A DNA stretch of 14,631 nucleotides from Clostridiales bacterium (GTDB lineage: Bacteria; Bacillota; Clostridia; Oscillospirales; Oscillospiraceae), in the NCBI GenBank assembly GCA_029098065.1, contig JAQXNP010000187.1:1-14631 (forward strand). Direction: 5' to 3'. This document shows positions 6,483 to 13,752 of this stretch, in pieces. Numbering within the stretch: position 1 is the first letter of the stretch; the number at the start of each line of letters is the position of its first letter. The notes below the pieces were generated by a model that was given only the letters and a program-made list of their open reading frames with translations, did not search any database and was not told the origin of the DNA. The position numbers and the translations under genes are program-made.

Positions 6483-7700
6483 TCAATAAACTTCGCCGGT
6501 GCTGACTTCTCTGGGGGTATAACCCGCCTTTTTCAGAGCCTCCATGATCTGCGCCTTGTGCTGAAGGCCAAAGGCTTCCAGCGTGACTTTCAGTTCCACG
6601 CCGGCCTGACGGTTCAAATTGACGAACTGATTGTGCTCCAGCTTGATGATATTGCCGTTTTCGGCGGCGACAACACCGGCCACCCGGAGCAGCTCGCCGG
6701 GCCGGTCGGGCAGGATCACCGAGAAGGTAAAGATGCGGCCCCGGCTCATAAGGCCATGCTGGACCAGGGAGGAGACCGTGATGACGTCCATATTGCCGCC
6801 GGAGAGGACGGGCACGATGTTTTTGTCCTTGCAGTCCAGATGGCTGAGAGCGGCTACAGTGAGGAGGCCGGCGTTCTCCACGATCATCTTGTGCTTTTCC
6901 ATCATGTCCAGGAAGGCGTCCACCAATTCCCCGTCATCAATGGTGAGAATTTCGTCCACATTTTTCTGCACGTAGGGAAAAACCAGATCGCCGGGGGTCT
7001 TGACGGCTACGCCGTCGGCGATGGTGTCCACTTTGGGCAGTGTGACCACCCTGCCCGCTTTCAGACAGGCGCTCATGGAAGCCGCCCCGACGGGCTCCAC
7101 ACCAATGACCTTCACCTTGGGATTGAGGAGTTTGGCCAGAGTGGACACACCGGCGGCCAGCCCTCCGCCCCCGATGGGGACCAGGATGACATCCACGTCG
7201 GGCAGGTCGGAGAAGATCTCGTAGGCGATAGTGCCCTGGCCGGTGGCCACAGTCAGATCGTTGAAGGGGGGAATATAGGTATAGCCTTTTTCCCTGACCA
7301 GCCGTCCGGCCTCAGCGGCGGCATCGTCAAAGGTCTCCCCGTGGAGAATGACCTGGGCGCCGTAATCCTTGGTGTTGTTCACCTTCACCAGCGGGGTGGT
7401 GGTGGGCATGACGATGGTGGCCTTCACCCCCGCGTGCTGAGCGGCATAGGCCACTCCCTGGGCGTGGTTGCCGGCGGAGGCGGTGATGAGCCCCTTGGCC
7501 TTCTGCTCGTCGGTGAGGGTACTGATCTTGAAGTAGGCGCCGCGGATCTTATAGGCACCGGTCACCTGCATGTTCTCCGGCTTCAGGTAGACATTGTTGC
7601 CGGTGGCCCTGCTGAAGGCGGGGCTGGGGATCAGGTGAGTGGGAGCCAGAACGCCGTCCAGCACCTTCCGGGCGGCTTTAAAGTCTTCCAGGGTCATCAT
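6483..7700 (-). CDS. ilvA: Threonine ammonia-lyase (threonine dehydratase) with ACT domain
   Basis: A 405-residue PLP enzyme converting threonine to 2-oxobutanoate and ammonia, the entry to isoleucine synthesis. The PLP lysine is Lys51 in TGAYKIRGA, and substrate loop SAGNHAQG follows at about residues 74-81. The phosphate-binding glycine loop is PIGGGGLAAG (about 175-184), and the C-terminal cofactor segment is VLSGGNMD. From about residue 330 a single ACT-like domain follows (FSVILPDRPGELLRVAGVV), giving the roughly 400-residue TdcB/IlvA1 layout and not the 510-residue E. coli IlvA. A catabolic role is therefore possible. Two adjacent ATGs (7700 and 7697) could start it; GGAAGAAG lies about 10 bases before the first. 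A near-consensus promoter lies upstream, back-to-back with the xpaC operon promoter. Confidence 0.95.
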   Translation of the reverse strand: MMTLEDFKAARKVLDGVLAPTHLIPSPAFSRATGNNVYLKPENMQVTGAYKIRGAYFKISTLTDEQKAKGLITASAGNHAQGVAYAAQHAGVKATIVMPTTTPLVKVNNTKDYGAQVILHGETFDDAAAEAGRLVREKGYTYIPPFNDLTVATGQGTIAYEIFSDLPDVDVILVPIGGGGLAAGVSTLAKLLNPKVKVIGVEPVGAASMSACLKAGRVVTLPKVDTIADGVAVKTPGDLVFPYVQKNVDEILTIDDGELVDAFLDMMEKHKMIVENAGLLTVAALSHLDCKDKNIVPVLSGGNMDVITVSSLVQHGLMSRGRIFTFSVILPDRPGELLRVAGVVAAENGNIIKLEHNQFVNLNRQAGVELKVTLEAFGLQHKAQIMEALKKAGYTPREVSTGEVY

Positions 7701-7735
7701 GGGAAAACATCTTCTTCCTGTGGGGATTTCTCCTT

Positions 7736-7764
7736 ATCATACCGTCTTTTTTCAGGGAAGTCAA
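7736..7764 (-). promoter_or_regulatory. Sigma-A promoter of ilvA
   Basis: On the leftward strand TTGACT (7759-7764) and TATGAT (7736-7741) are separated by exactly 17 bases. Each hexamer is one base off consensus. Transcription would start near 7729, giving a leader of about 30 bases to the ilvA start codon. Confidence 0.82.
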
Positions 7765-7828
7765 CGGCTGGAGCGGAAAAAGGGACGGAGTCAGACGTGA
7801 AGGAACTGTGAATTCCGCCGGGCTTTTC

Positions 7829-7857
7829 TTGACAGGGGGATGGGGAACAGGTAAAAT
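7829..7857 (+). promoter_or_regulatory. Sigma-A promoter of the xpaC-telA operon
   Basis: TTGACA (7829-7834), a perfect -35, is followed after exactly 17 bases by TAAAAT (7852-7857), one base off the -10 consensus. Transcription would start near 7864, about 36 bases before the first gene. It is divergent from the ilvA promoter, with 64 bases between the two -35 boxes. Confidence 0.87.
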
Positions 7858-7887
7858 ATTCTTTAAATGGGGCAGTGTCCCCAGACT

Positions 7888-7893
7888 GGAGGA
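7888..7893 (+). promoter_or_regulatory. Ribosome binding site fixing the xpaC-like start
   Basis: GGAGGA lies 6 bases before ATG 7900. An in-frame ATG at 7867 would put this site inside the gene and would leave almost no leader after the predicted transcription start, so 7900 is preferred. Confidence 0.82.
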
Positions 7894-7899
7894 GACGCC

Positions 7900-8553
7900 A
7901 TGGCAAAAGTGGTCAAACGCTCCCCGGCGCCGCTCTACTTTGCGGCGGCGGTGTGGGTGATCTGGGGCCTGTTTTTCCCGCTTTACAAGCTGTCCCATTT
8001 CCTGCTGGTCATTGCGGCCTCCGCCGTTGCGGGGGCGGCGGGGAAAAAGCTCTTTCCGGACAAGTCGTTTGAAATGCCCGACCCGGTGGAGCCTGAGACC
8101 ACAGGGGATCCTCAGCTGGACGCGCTCATTGCCGAACGGGACAGAGCGGTGGCCGAGATGCGCCGCCTCAACGGCAATATCCCGGGCAAAGTAATCTCAG
8201 CCCAGATCGACCGCCTGGAATCGGACACCCGGAAGATCATCTCCCACGTGGTGGAACACCCGGAAAAACTGCCCCAGATCCGGAAATTCATGAATTACTA
8301 TCTGCCGACAACGCTGAAGCTGCTCAACGCCTATGACCGCATGGGAGATGCCGGAATCTCCGGCGCGAATATTGACGGTTCCCGGAGCAAAATAGAGGAT
8401 ATGATGACCACGATCGTCTCAGCCTTTGATAAGCAGCTGGATGCCCTGTTTGCCGATGAGGCGCTGGATATCTCCACAGACATCACCGTGATGGAGAACC
8501 TGCTCCGGCAGGAGGGGCTCAGCGGTGAAACTCCCTTTACCGCGAATGGCTGA
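7900..8553 (+). CDS. XpaC-family (5-bromo-4-chloroindolyl phosphate hydrolysis) membrane protein
   Basis: A 217-residue protein with two N-terminal membrane helices (about 11-29 and 32-48) and a long, charged helical cytoplasmic part. The segment RKFMNYYLPTTLKLLNAYDRM (about 130-150) is the hallmark of the XpaC/YceG-like halogen-hydrolase domain. In Bacillus subtilis xpaC is paired with the TelA homologue yaaN, and here too the next gene is a TelA protein, 38 bases downstream. The family's name comes from a dye-hydrolysis screen; no catalytic site is visible and its true role is unknown. It is the first gene of a five-gene operon, and a link to envelope stress or toxic-anion tolerance is inference from gene context in the family. 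Confidence 0.85.
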   Translation: MAKVVKRSPAPLYFAAAVWVIWGLFFPLYKLSHFLLVIAASAVAGAAGKKLFPDKSFEMPDPVEPETTGDPQLDALIAERDRAVAEMRRLNGNIPGKVISAQIDRLESDTRKIISHVVEHPEKLPQIRKFMNYYLPTTLKLLNAYDRMGDAGISGANIDGSRSKIEDMMTTIVSAFDKQLDALFADEALDISTDITVMENLLRQEGLSGETPFTANG

Positions 8554-8591
8554 GAGGATTCGGTATTTAGAGAAGGAAAGGAAGATCCAAT

Positions 8592-9788
8592 ATGTCTGAC
8601 AATGCCAACTTTACACCGGAGCTGACCCTGACCCCAGACCTGGATACCGCGGCCGCCGCCCAGGCGGCGGAGCCGCCCACGCTGACTTTGGATCCCTCCG
8701 GTTCCGAAGCTGCCGTACAGCGGGCCGATCAGGCCGCCCGGGACGCCAACGCTGTGAAACTGGATGACTCCATGCTCACCGAAGCGGAGAAAAAAATGGT
8801 GGACGATTTTGCCCAGAAGATCGATATCACCGACTCCAACATGGTCCTTCAGTACGGCGCCGCCGCCCAGAAGAACATAGCCGGCTTTTCCGAGAGCGCT
8901 CTGAGCAAAGTGCGCACCAAGGATTTGGGAGAGGTCGGGGACGCGCTTTCCAACCTGGTGGGAGAACTCCAGAATTTCGGCCAGGAGGAAAAGAAGGGCG
9001 TCTTCGGCTTTTTCCAGAAGAAGAAAAACGATATCCAGGCGATGAAGGCCCAGTATTCCAAAGCCGAGACCAACGTGAACAAGATCGTGAACGTACTGGA
9101 AGGCCATCAGGTGACGCTGATGAAAGACGTGGCCATGCTGGACCAGATGTACGATCTCAACACCAAGTATTATAAAGAACTCACCATGTATATCCTGGCG
9201 GGCAAGAAGAAGCTGGAAGCCACCCGGAACGGCGAGCTGGAGGAGCTGCGGAAAAAAGCCACCGCCTCCGGCAGCCAGGAGGACGCCCAGGCCTACAACG
9301 ATCTGGCCAACATGTGCAGCCGCTTCGAGAAAAAGCTCCACGACCTGGAGCTCACCCGGATGGTGTCCGTCCAGATGGGCCCCCAGGTGCGGCTGATCCA
9401 GAACAACGACGCTCTGATGCTGGAGAAGATCCAGTCCTCCCTGGTGAATACCATCCCCCTGTGGAAGAGCCAGATGGTGCTGGCACTGGGTATGGAGAAC
9501 TCCCGGCAGGCCACCGCGGCCCAGACCGCCGTCACCAACATGACCAACGAGCTGCTGCGCAAGAATGCCGACGCGCTGAAGATGGGCACCATTGAGACCG
9601 CCAGGGAGGCGGAGAAGAGCGTGGTGAGCATCGAGACCCTTCAGCACACCAATCAGCAGCTGATCTCCACTCTGGACGAGATGATGAAGATCCAGACCGA
9701 GGGCGCCCAGAAGCGCAGGGAGGCCGAGGCCGAGCTGGGCCGCATCGAGGGCGAATTGAAGCAGAAGCTGCTGGAGCTGCGGGGATAA
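8592..9788 (+). CDS. TelA-family toxic anion resistance protein
   Basis: A 398-residue soluble, almost entirely helical protein. The first 55 or so residues are low-complexity Thr/Ala/Pro-rich and probably disordered. The TelA domain follows, recognisable by an internal GFFQKKKNDIQAMKAQY region, LDQMYDLNTKYYKELTMYILAGKKKLE, and RMVSVQMGPQVRLIQNNDALMLEKIQSSLVNTIPLWKSQ-type segments. A coiled coil rich in Glu, Lys and Arg forms the C-terminus (about 350-398). There is no signal peptide or membrane helix. TelA proteins are linked to tellurite and, in Listeria, to nisin and antibiotic tolerance; the mechanism is not established. It starts at ATG 8592, 7 bases after AAGGAAAGGAAG, and probably works with the XpaC-like protein encoded just upstream. 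Confidence 0.93.
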   Translation: MSDNANFTPELTLTPDLDTAAAAQAAEPPTLTLDPSGSEAAVQRADQAARDANAVKLDDSMLTEAEKKMVDDFAQKIDITDSNMVLQYGAAAQKNIAGFSESALSKVRTKDLGEVGDALSNLVGELQNFGQEEKKGVFGFFQKKKNDIQAMKAQYSKAETNVNKIVNVLEGHQVTLMKDVAMLDQMYDLNTKYYKELTMYILAGKKKLEATRNGELEELRKKATASGSQEDAQAYNDLANMCSRFEKKLHDLELTRMVSVQMGPQVRLIQNNDALMLEKIQSSLVNTIPLWKSQMVLALGMENSRQATAAQTAVTNMTNELLRKNADALKMGTIETAREAEKSVVSIETLQHTNQQLISTLDEMMKIQTEGAQKRREAEAELGRIEGELKQKLLELRG

Positions 9789-9801
9789 GCCGGTGTGCCG
9801 G

Positions 9802-9809
9802 AAGGAGGG
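9802..9809 (+). promoter_or_regulatory. Ribosome binding site pointing to a TTG start for the LemA-like gene
   Basis: AAGGAGGG is a near-perfect Shine-Dalgarno sequence 6 bases before TTG at 9816. The in-frame GTG at 9795 lies upstream of this site and has no such sequence of its own. Confidence 0.8.
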
Positions 9810-9815
9810 ACAGAT

Positions 9816-10334
9816 TTGAACTTCTTCAATTCCCGCCGGGCCGGGGCCCTGGTCCTGACCGCCGCTGTGATCTTCGGCGTTTTTTTCGGCTCGCATCGTT
9901 CTCTGAACGGGGAGCGGAAAAAAGTGGCCGGCCAGAATGAAAATGTGATGATGGACCTGGAGACCCGGGTGGGCACCGCCCATAATCTCTGTACGGTGGC
10001 CGGCCGCTACCTGCCTCCGGATGACGAATCCCTGACCGCGCTGAGCGGGGATCTGGCGTATGCCGATGAGCATCCGGAGGACGAGACGGCCTTTGCCGAT
10101 CTGGTGCCGGCGGCCCGGGCGGTCATCATGAAGCTGAAAGATGCGGCCCTCTCCGAACAGGACGCCCGCTATCTCTCAAATTTTGAGACACAGATCGAGT
10201 CAGGGGTGGACACCATTTCCCGGGACCCTTACACCGCCGCGGCCAGACGCTTCAATGAGGAGACTCTGGGCGGCTTTCCCGCCCGGATCCTGGGAGCGTT
10301 GACCGGAGTAAAAGAACTTCCCGTCTACCAATGA
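9816..10334 (+). CDS. LemA-like small membrane protein
   Basis: A 172-residue protein with one N-terminal membrane helix (about 9-26) and a helical remainder. The C-terminal segment AARRFNEETLGGFPARILGALTGVKEL (about 140-168) matches the LemA pattern of a repeated N-x-x-x-x-x-F-P block followed by the end helix and a Gly-Val/Phe turn. Canonical LemA proteins have the same order (short N-terminus, one membrane helix, helical bundle), and lemA is very often next to a TPM-domain gene, as here. Sequence similarity to the LemA core is otherwise weak. I use a TTG start at 9816. The gap from telA is 27 bases, and the next gene follows after 11. Confidence 0.78.
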   Translation: MNFFNSRRAGALVLTAAVIFGVFFGSHRSLNGERKKVAGQNENVMMDLETRVGTAHNLCTVAGRYLPPDDESLTALSGDLAYADEHPEDETAFADLVPAARAVIMKLKDAALSEQDARYLSNFETQIESGVDTISRDPYTAAARRFNEETLGGFPARILGALTGVKELPVYQ

Positions 10335-10345
10335 GGTAAATGCTG

Positions 10346-11398
10346 ATGAACAAAATACGCAGACGCGTCTCTGCCCTGTTCCTGATGATTCTGATGGCGG
10401 CAGCCCTGGCGCTGCCTGGCTTCGCCATCGTGGACGCCCCCGCCAACACCTATGTGGGGGACTATGCCAATGTCCTCTCCAGCGAGACCGAGCAGCATAT
10501 CATCGATCAGAACGACAAGCTCAGCCGGGCCACCGGCGGCGCCATTGTGGTGGTGACGGTGGATTTCATGGACGGCATGAGCTCGGCGGATTACGCCTAT
10601 GAATGCTTCAACACCTGGGGGATCGGGGACGCCGAGCGCAACAACGGCCTCCTTCTGGTCTATGCCGTGGGGGAGAACAAGGTCCGGGCCATGCAGGGCA
10701 GCGGGATCGAGAACGCGCTGACCTCCGCCGATCTGGGCGATATGCTGGAGGACTATTTCTACGACGGCTATGACGCCGGAGAGTATGACGAGGCCACCAC
10801 AGCTTTCTTTGACGCGGCGTACGACTGGTACGACAGCTATTACGGCGGCATTGACGCGGCGCTGAGCAGCGGGACCATGGCCGAACCGGAGCCGGAGTAT
10901 GTGGTCCAGCCCATGCCGGCCCGGCGGAGCAATCCGGGGGCTGGCCTGTTTGCGGTCATCTTTGTGGTCATCCTGATCCTGGTGATCCTGGCGGCGGTGG
11001 ATTCTGCCCGGTACAGCCGCTATCGCCGCAGATACATGGGACCGGGGATGCCCCCGCCCACCGTAGTTTACCGGCCCCTTTTCTTCGGCCCCAGGTTTTA
11101 CCGCAGGCCTCCGCCTCCACCTGGTCCGGGCGGCTTCGGCGGCCCCGGTCCGAGGGGGCCCGGCGGCCCTCAGCCTCCCAGAGGGGGCGGATTCAGCGGC
11201 GGCGGTTTCGGGGGCGGAAGCACCCGGGGCGGCGGAGCCGGAAGGGGCGGCGGCTCCTTCGGCGGAGGGACTTTCGGCGGCAGTTCCTTTGGCGGTTCCC
11301 GGGGAGGCGGCGGCTTCGGCGGCGGCTTCCACGGCGGCGGCTTCCACGGCGGCGGTTTCGGCGGCGGGGGGTCCCGAGGCGGCGGCGCGGGCCGTTGA
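10346..11398 (+). CDS. TPM-domain exported/membrane protein with Gly-rich C-terminal tail
   Basis: About 350 residues. An N-terminal signal peptide (basic MNKIRRRV, then a hydrophobic core, likely cut after Ala27) leads into a TPM domain at about residues 33-165. This has the typical stretch WGIGDAERNNGLLLVYA (91-107) and KVRAMQGSGIE. A membrane helix follows (about 199-218), and then a Pro/Arg/Tyr linker. Roughly the last 85 residues are Gly-rich, made of GGGF, GGG and GSRGGG-like units. This is the YgcG/TPM layout (signal, TPM, membrane helix, GGF tail). TPM domains have been proposed as phosphatases or membrane-associated modules, but activity is unproven here. Two in-frame ATGs exist at 10340 and 10346. 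GAGG at 10333-10336 is better spaced for 10346. Confidence 0.87.
   Translation: MNKIRRRVSALFLMILMAAALALPGFAIVDAPANTYVGDYANVLSSETEQHIIDQNDKLSRATGGAIVVVTVDFMDGMSSADYAYECFNTWGIGDAERNNGLLLVYAVGENKVRAMQGSGIENALTSADLGDMLEDYFYDGYDAGEYDEATTAFFDAAYDWYDSYYGGIDAALSSGTMAEPEPEYVVQPMPARRSNPGAGLFAVIFVVILILVILAAVDSARYSRYRRRYMGPGMPPPTVVYRPLFFGPRFYRRPPPPPGPGGFGGPGPRGPGGPQPPRGGGFSGGGFGGGSTRGGGAGRGGGSFGGGTFGGSSFGGSRGGGGFGGGFHGGGFHGGGFGGGGSRGGGAGR
11161..11394 (+). repeat. Low-complexity Gly codon repeat encoding the TPM tail
   Basis: GGC/GGA/GGT-dominated codons run for about 230 bases and include the tandem unit encoding GGGFHGGGFHGGGF. The DNA is therefore a slippage-prone stretch. The opposite strand reads as a spurious proline-rich frame. 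Confidence 0.8.
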
Positions 11399-11431
11399 CT
11401 GCCTGACCAGATGAGAAAATGAGGGATTAGG

Positions 11432-12325
11432 ATGGGATTCAATCGCTATGAGGCCAAGATGGCGGCCAAAAACAGCATGCGCCAGGCCAGGCCGAATCCG
11501 CTGCTGGTGACGATGGTCTATGTGCTGCTGACCACAGGCGTCTCTCTGCTGGTGACCTGGGCCACAGGCAATCCGATCAATGAAGCGGTGGATTATCTCT
11601 ACCAGGGCTATGATTGGGATACGGTTTTCCACTATGTGTTTATCCAGGGCGCGCCTTTTGTGGGGATTTACTCCCTGAGTCAGCTGGTGCTGAAGCTCTA
11701 TGAGTATGTCGTGGACTATGGGTATATCTCCTACAGCCTGCGTCTGGCCCGGAACGAGCAGCCCGGCTATCGAAACCTGCTGGATGGTTTCGCCCGGGTG
11801 GGCCGGGTGCTGTGGATGAACATCCTGTCAGAGATTTTTATTTCCCTGTGGACTCTTCTGGCCGCCGTCCCCGTGACCGTGGTGTTTGCAGTCTGCGGGA
11901 TCACCATGCCCAACGGGGTGTTCGGCTACGGTGGGGAAGAGTGGCTGGTCATGGGGATCTGGGCGGTGCTGGTGGCCACCAGCATTGTCCGGTTTGTGGT
12001 GACCTACCGGTATCGGCTGGCGGTCTATTTCCTGCTGGACGATCCCGGCTGCACCGCCCGGCAGGCGATTACCCGGAGCAAAGCGGCCATGCGGGGCTGG
12101 AAGATGGAGCTCTTCACCCTGGATCTGTCCTTCTTCGGCTGGCTCTTCCTCACCGCCCTGACGGCGGGAGTGCTGTCCATCTGGGTGGGGCCCTATATTC
12201 AGGCCACTTACGCCAATTTCTATGATTGCGTAACGGCGGGACAGCAGCCCCTGGGCGGGTATACCGGCCCGGTCTATCAAAACGATTTTGACTACCGCGG
12301 CAAAGACGGTCCGGAACCCTTCTGA
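11432..12325 (+). CDS. DUF975-family multi-pass membrane protein
   Basis: A 297-residue protein with several hydrophobic helices (roughly 22-45, 72-92, 127-152, 170-192, 230-252). It matches DUF975 by overall pattern: an N-terminal KMAAKNSMR-like leader, a conserved basic YRYRLAVYFLLDDPGCTARQAITRSKAAMRG segment (about 190-220) containing the family's S-x-x-x-M-x-G, and a closing FFGWLFLTALTAGVLSIWVGPYIQATYANFYD segment (about 232-262). The function of DUF975 is unknown. ATG 11432 follows AGGGATTAGG in a 33-base gap after the TPM gene, so it is very likely the last gene of the xpaC-telA operon. It is 11 bases before a strong terminator. Confidence 0.88.
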   Translation: MGFNRYEAKMAAKNSMRQARPNPLLVTMVYVLLTTGVSLLVTWATGNPINEAVDYLYQGYDWDTVFHYVFIQGAPFVGIYSLSQLVLKLYEYVVDYGYISYSLRLARNEQPGYRNLLDGFARVGRVLWMNILSEIFISLWTLLAAVPVTVVFAVCGITMPNGVFGYGGEEWLVMGIWAVLVATSIVRFVVTYRYRLAVYFLLDDPGCTARQAITRSKAAMRGWKMELFTLDLSFFGWLFLTALTAGVLSIWVGPYIQATYANFYDCVTAGQQPLGGYTGPVYQNDFDYRGKDGPEPF

Positions 12326-12336
12326 ACCAAAAGCGA

Positions 12337-12372
12337 TCCCCCGGCGGCAGCTGCCGCCGGGGGACTTTTTTT
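12337..12372 (+). terminator. Rho-independent terminator of the five-gene operon
   Basis: A perfect 14-bp inverted repeat (12337-12350 and 12351-12364, GC-rich, loop formed by opening the central GCAGCTGC bases) is followed by a run of seven T at 12366-12372. The opposite strand has a shorter T run (TCGCTTTT), so it could also stop transcripts of the DUF2812 gene coming the other way. Confidence 0.92.
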
Positions 12373-12441
12373 GTCGGTCTCCGTTTGCCCGTTTAAGCCT
12401 GTTTCAGCCGAAAGGGCCGAAGACGCTCTTGGCGGCGGGGC

Positions 12442-13752
12442 TCATTTTTCATCTCCGTCTCCCCCTTCCAGGGTGTCCGCCCAGGTCAGGACGGTCTCCA
12501 TTACCTCGCCGGCCAGCTCCGGGTCCCGATACTGGGCGCTGATCCAGATGTTCCCCCGGGAAAGAAGAAACTCGCCGCAGGAGTTTTCCCCGTCAATGGG
12601 ATCCTCCCAAAGGCCCTCCGTCCCCTCCACCGGGCTCATATACCGGGGGACGGGCTCCGCCGCCGTTTGGGCCAGCTCCGGAGAGGTCCAGGTCCTGGCA
12701 GTCAAGGCGATCCGTGAGGCGGAATCGTCGGGAGAGCGGAATTCCCATTTTCCGTAACTGCCGAAGGGCCCGTCCATGCGGGTGATGTCGGGATGCGGAT
12801 CATCCAGGGAGAAGGCGGCGGACGGTGAGGGGATCCGTCCCTGGAACACCATCCGGACCGGGCCGTGGAGGAAGATACAAACCAGAAGACAGCCGCCAAA
12901 GGCGCAGCACAGGAGGTTGCGCCGCCGTTTCCTCTGGTCGCTCCAGCTGATCAAAAGGGCGATGCCGCCGCCGATCAGAAGACCGATGCCGTAGCCGATG
13001 TTGAGGGTGCCGTTGAGGATGGTGTCCAGCAGGAAAAAGAAATACATGAAGGAGAGGGAGATGTGAGCCCCAAGCCGGAGGCCTCCCCAGATCCGGCTGG
13101 TCCAGGGTCCGAGACCGGGGAGGGGCTCTCCTTTCTGAAGAGCCTGCTGCCAGAGAAACAGCTGGCGGATCAGTAACAGGAGATAGGCGAATCCGCCCCC
13201 TAACCAGAAGGGGAGAAGAACGGTGAAGAACGAAATGCTGAAGGTGAGGCAGAAGACGGGGATAAAGGAATGGAGAAAACGCTCCCAGGGAGTGGCGTCA
13301 GGGTAGAGAATCTGGTCTATATGGCTGCCGGAGTTTATGAGAAGAAAATATACCCCGAGGAGCACCACGACCATAAGGGTGCTGATGGCCATCCGGCGCA
13401 GGACCTTCTTCCGGAAGCGCTGATATTCGATCTCCGGGTCGGTCTGGATGGGGGCGGGGGAGGCACCCGGTTTGGAGGCATAGATGTTCAGATAGTCGAT
13501 GGTCTGCACCGGTTCCCAGCCGGCGTCGGCGCAGAGCTGTATGTATTCCCGATCCTCCCGGACATTGGGATCGGTCCAGTCCAGAAAATAGGTCAGGTCC
13601 CGCCGCTCTGTGGCCCGGAGTCTGGCGAACACACCCAGATAGATGTGCTCCAGCACCCAGCCTTCCCGGGCCCAGTCGTTGAGCTTTGCCTGGGCGGCGG
13701 TTCGGTCGATCAGCAGGTAGGAGAAGAGCTTCCAGCAGGCGTCTTGTCTCAT
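12442..13752 (-). CDS. DUF2812 membrane protein with C-terminal domain
   Basis: A 436-residue protein. The first 110 or so residues form a DUF2812 domain, shown by LNDWAREGWVLEHI (about 24-37), the DLTYFLDW strand and EYIQLCADAGWEPV (about 69-82). Next come at least five hydrophobic segments (about 120-138, 158-196, 225-245, 250-268, 278-298). The last 120 or so residues (from SPSAAFSLDDPHPD) are soluble, rich in Trp, Ser, Asp and Pro, and match nothing I know. This is longer than the simplest DUF2812 proteins. ATG 13752 overlaps the PadR gene stop by 4 bases (ATGA), the usual PadR-DUF2812 coupling, so its expression follows the repressor's. It may sense or respond to membrane conditions, but its function is unknown. 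Confidence 0.85.
   Translation of the reverse strand: MRQDACWKLFSYLLIDRTAAQAKLNDWAREGWVLEHIYLGVFARLRATERRDLTYFLDWTDPNVREDREYIQLCADAGWEPVQTIDYLNIYASKPGASPAPIQTDPEIEYQRFRKKVLRRMAISTLMVVVLLGVYFLLINSGSHIDQILYPDATPWERFLHSFIPVFCLTFSISFFTVLLPFWLGGGFAYLLLLIRQLFLWQQALQKGEPLPGLGPWTSRIWGGLRLGAHISLSFMYFFFLLDTILNGTLNIGYGIGLLIGGGIALLISWSDQRKRRRNLLCCAFGGCLLVCIFLHGPVRMVFQGRIPSPSAAFSLDDPHPDITRMDGPFGSYGKWEFRSPDDSASRIALTARTWTSPELAQTAAEPVPRYMSPVEGTEGLWEDPIDGENSCGEFLLSRGNIWISAQYRDPELAGEVMETVLTWADTLEGGDGDEK

Noticed and set aside
6244..6486. An 80-codon frame in the ilvA-rpe gap
   Set aside because: It starts almost on the ilvA stop without a ribosome site, is Arg/Gly/Ala-rich and overlaps hairpins. It looks non-coding.
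5913..7811. A 632-codon open frame on the + strand, opposite rpe and ilvA
   Set aside because: It lies antisense to two well-identified genes, has Gly/His/Asp-rich low-complexity content and shows no domain. It is a by-product of the GC-rich third positions.
8331..10073. A 580-codon open frame on the - strand, opposite telA and its neighbours
   Set aside because: Its translation is a Leu/Gln/His-rich mirror of real codons, with no motif and no ribosome site. The + strand genes there are clear.
11290..11390. The regular GGCGGC-type repeats as a possible CRISPR array
   Set aside because: The units are codon-length and in frame with the TPM gene, with no spacers.
11170..11442. Proline-rich frame on the - strand (repeated PPPK units)
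   Set aside because: It is the exact antisense of the Gly-rich tail of the TPM protein, with no start site or neighbours on that strand.
10325..11632. A 435-codon open frame on the - strand opposite the TPM gene
   Set aside because: It is Ala/Glu/Pro low-complexity and is explained by the reverse of the Gly-rich repeat. There is no family match.
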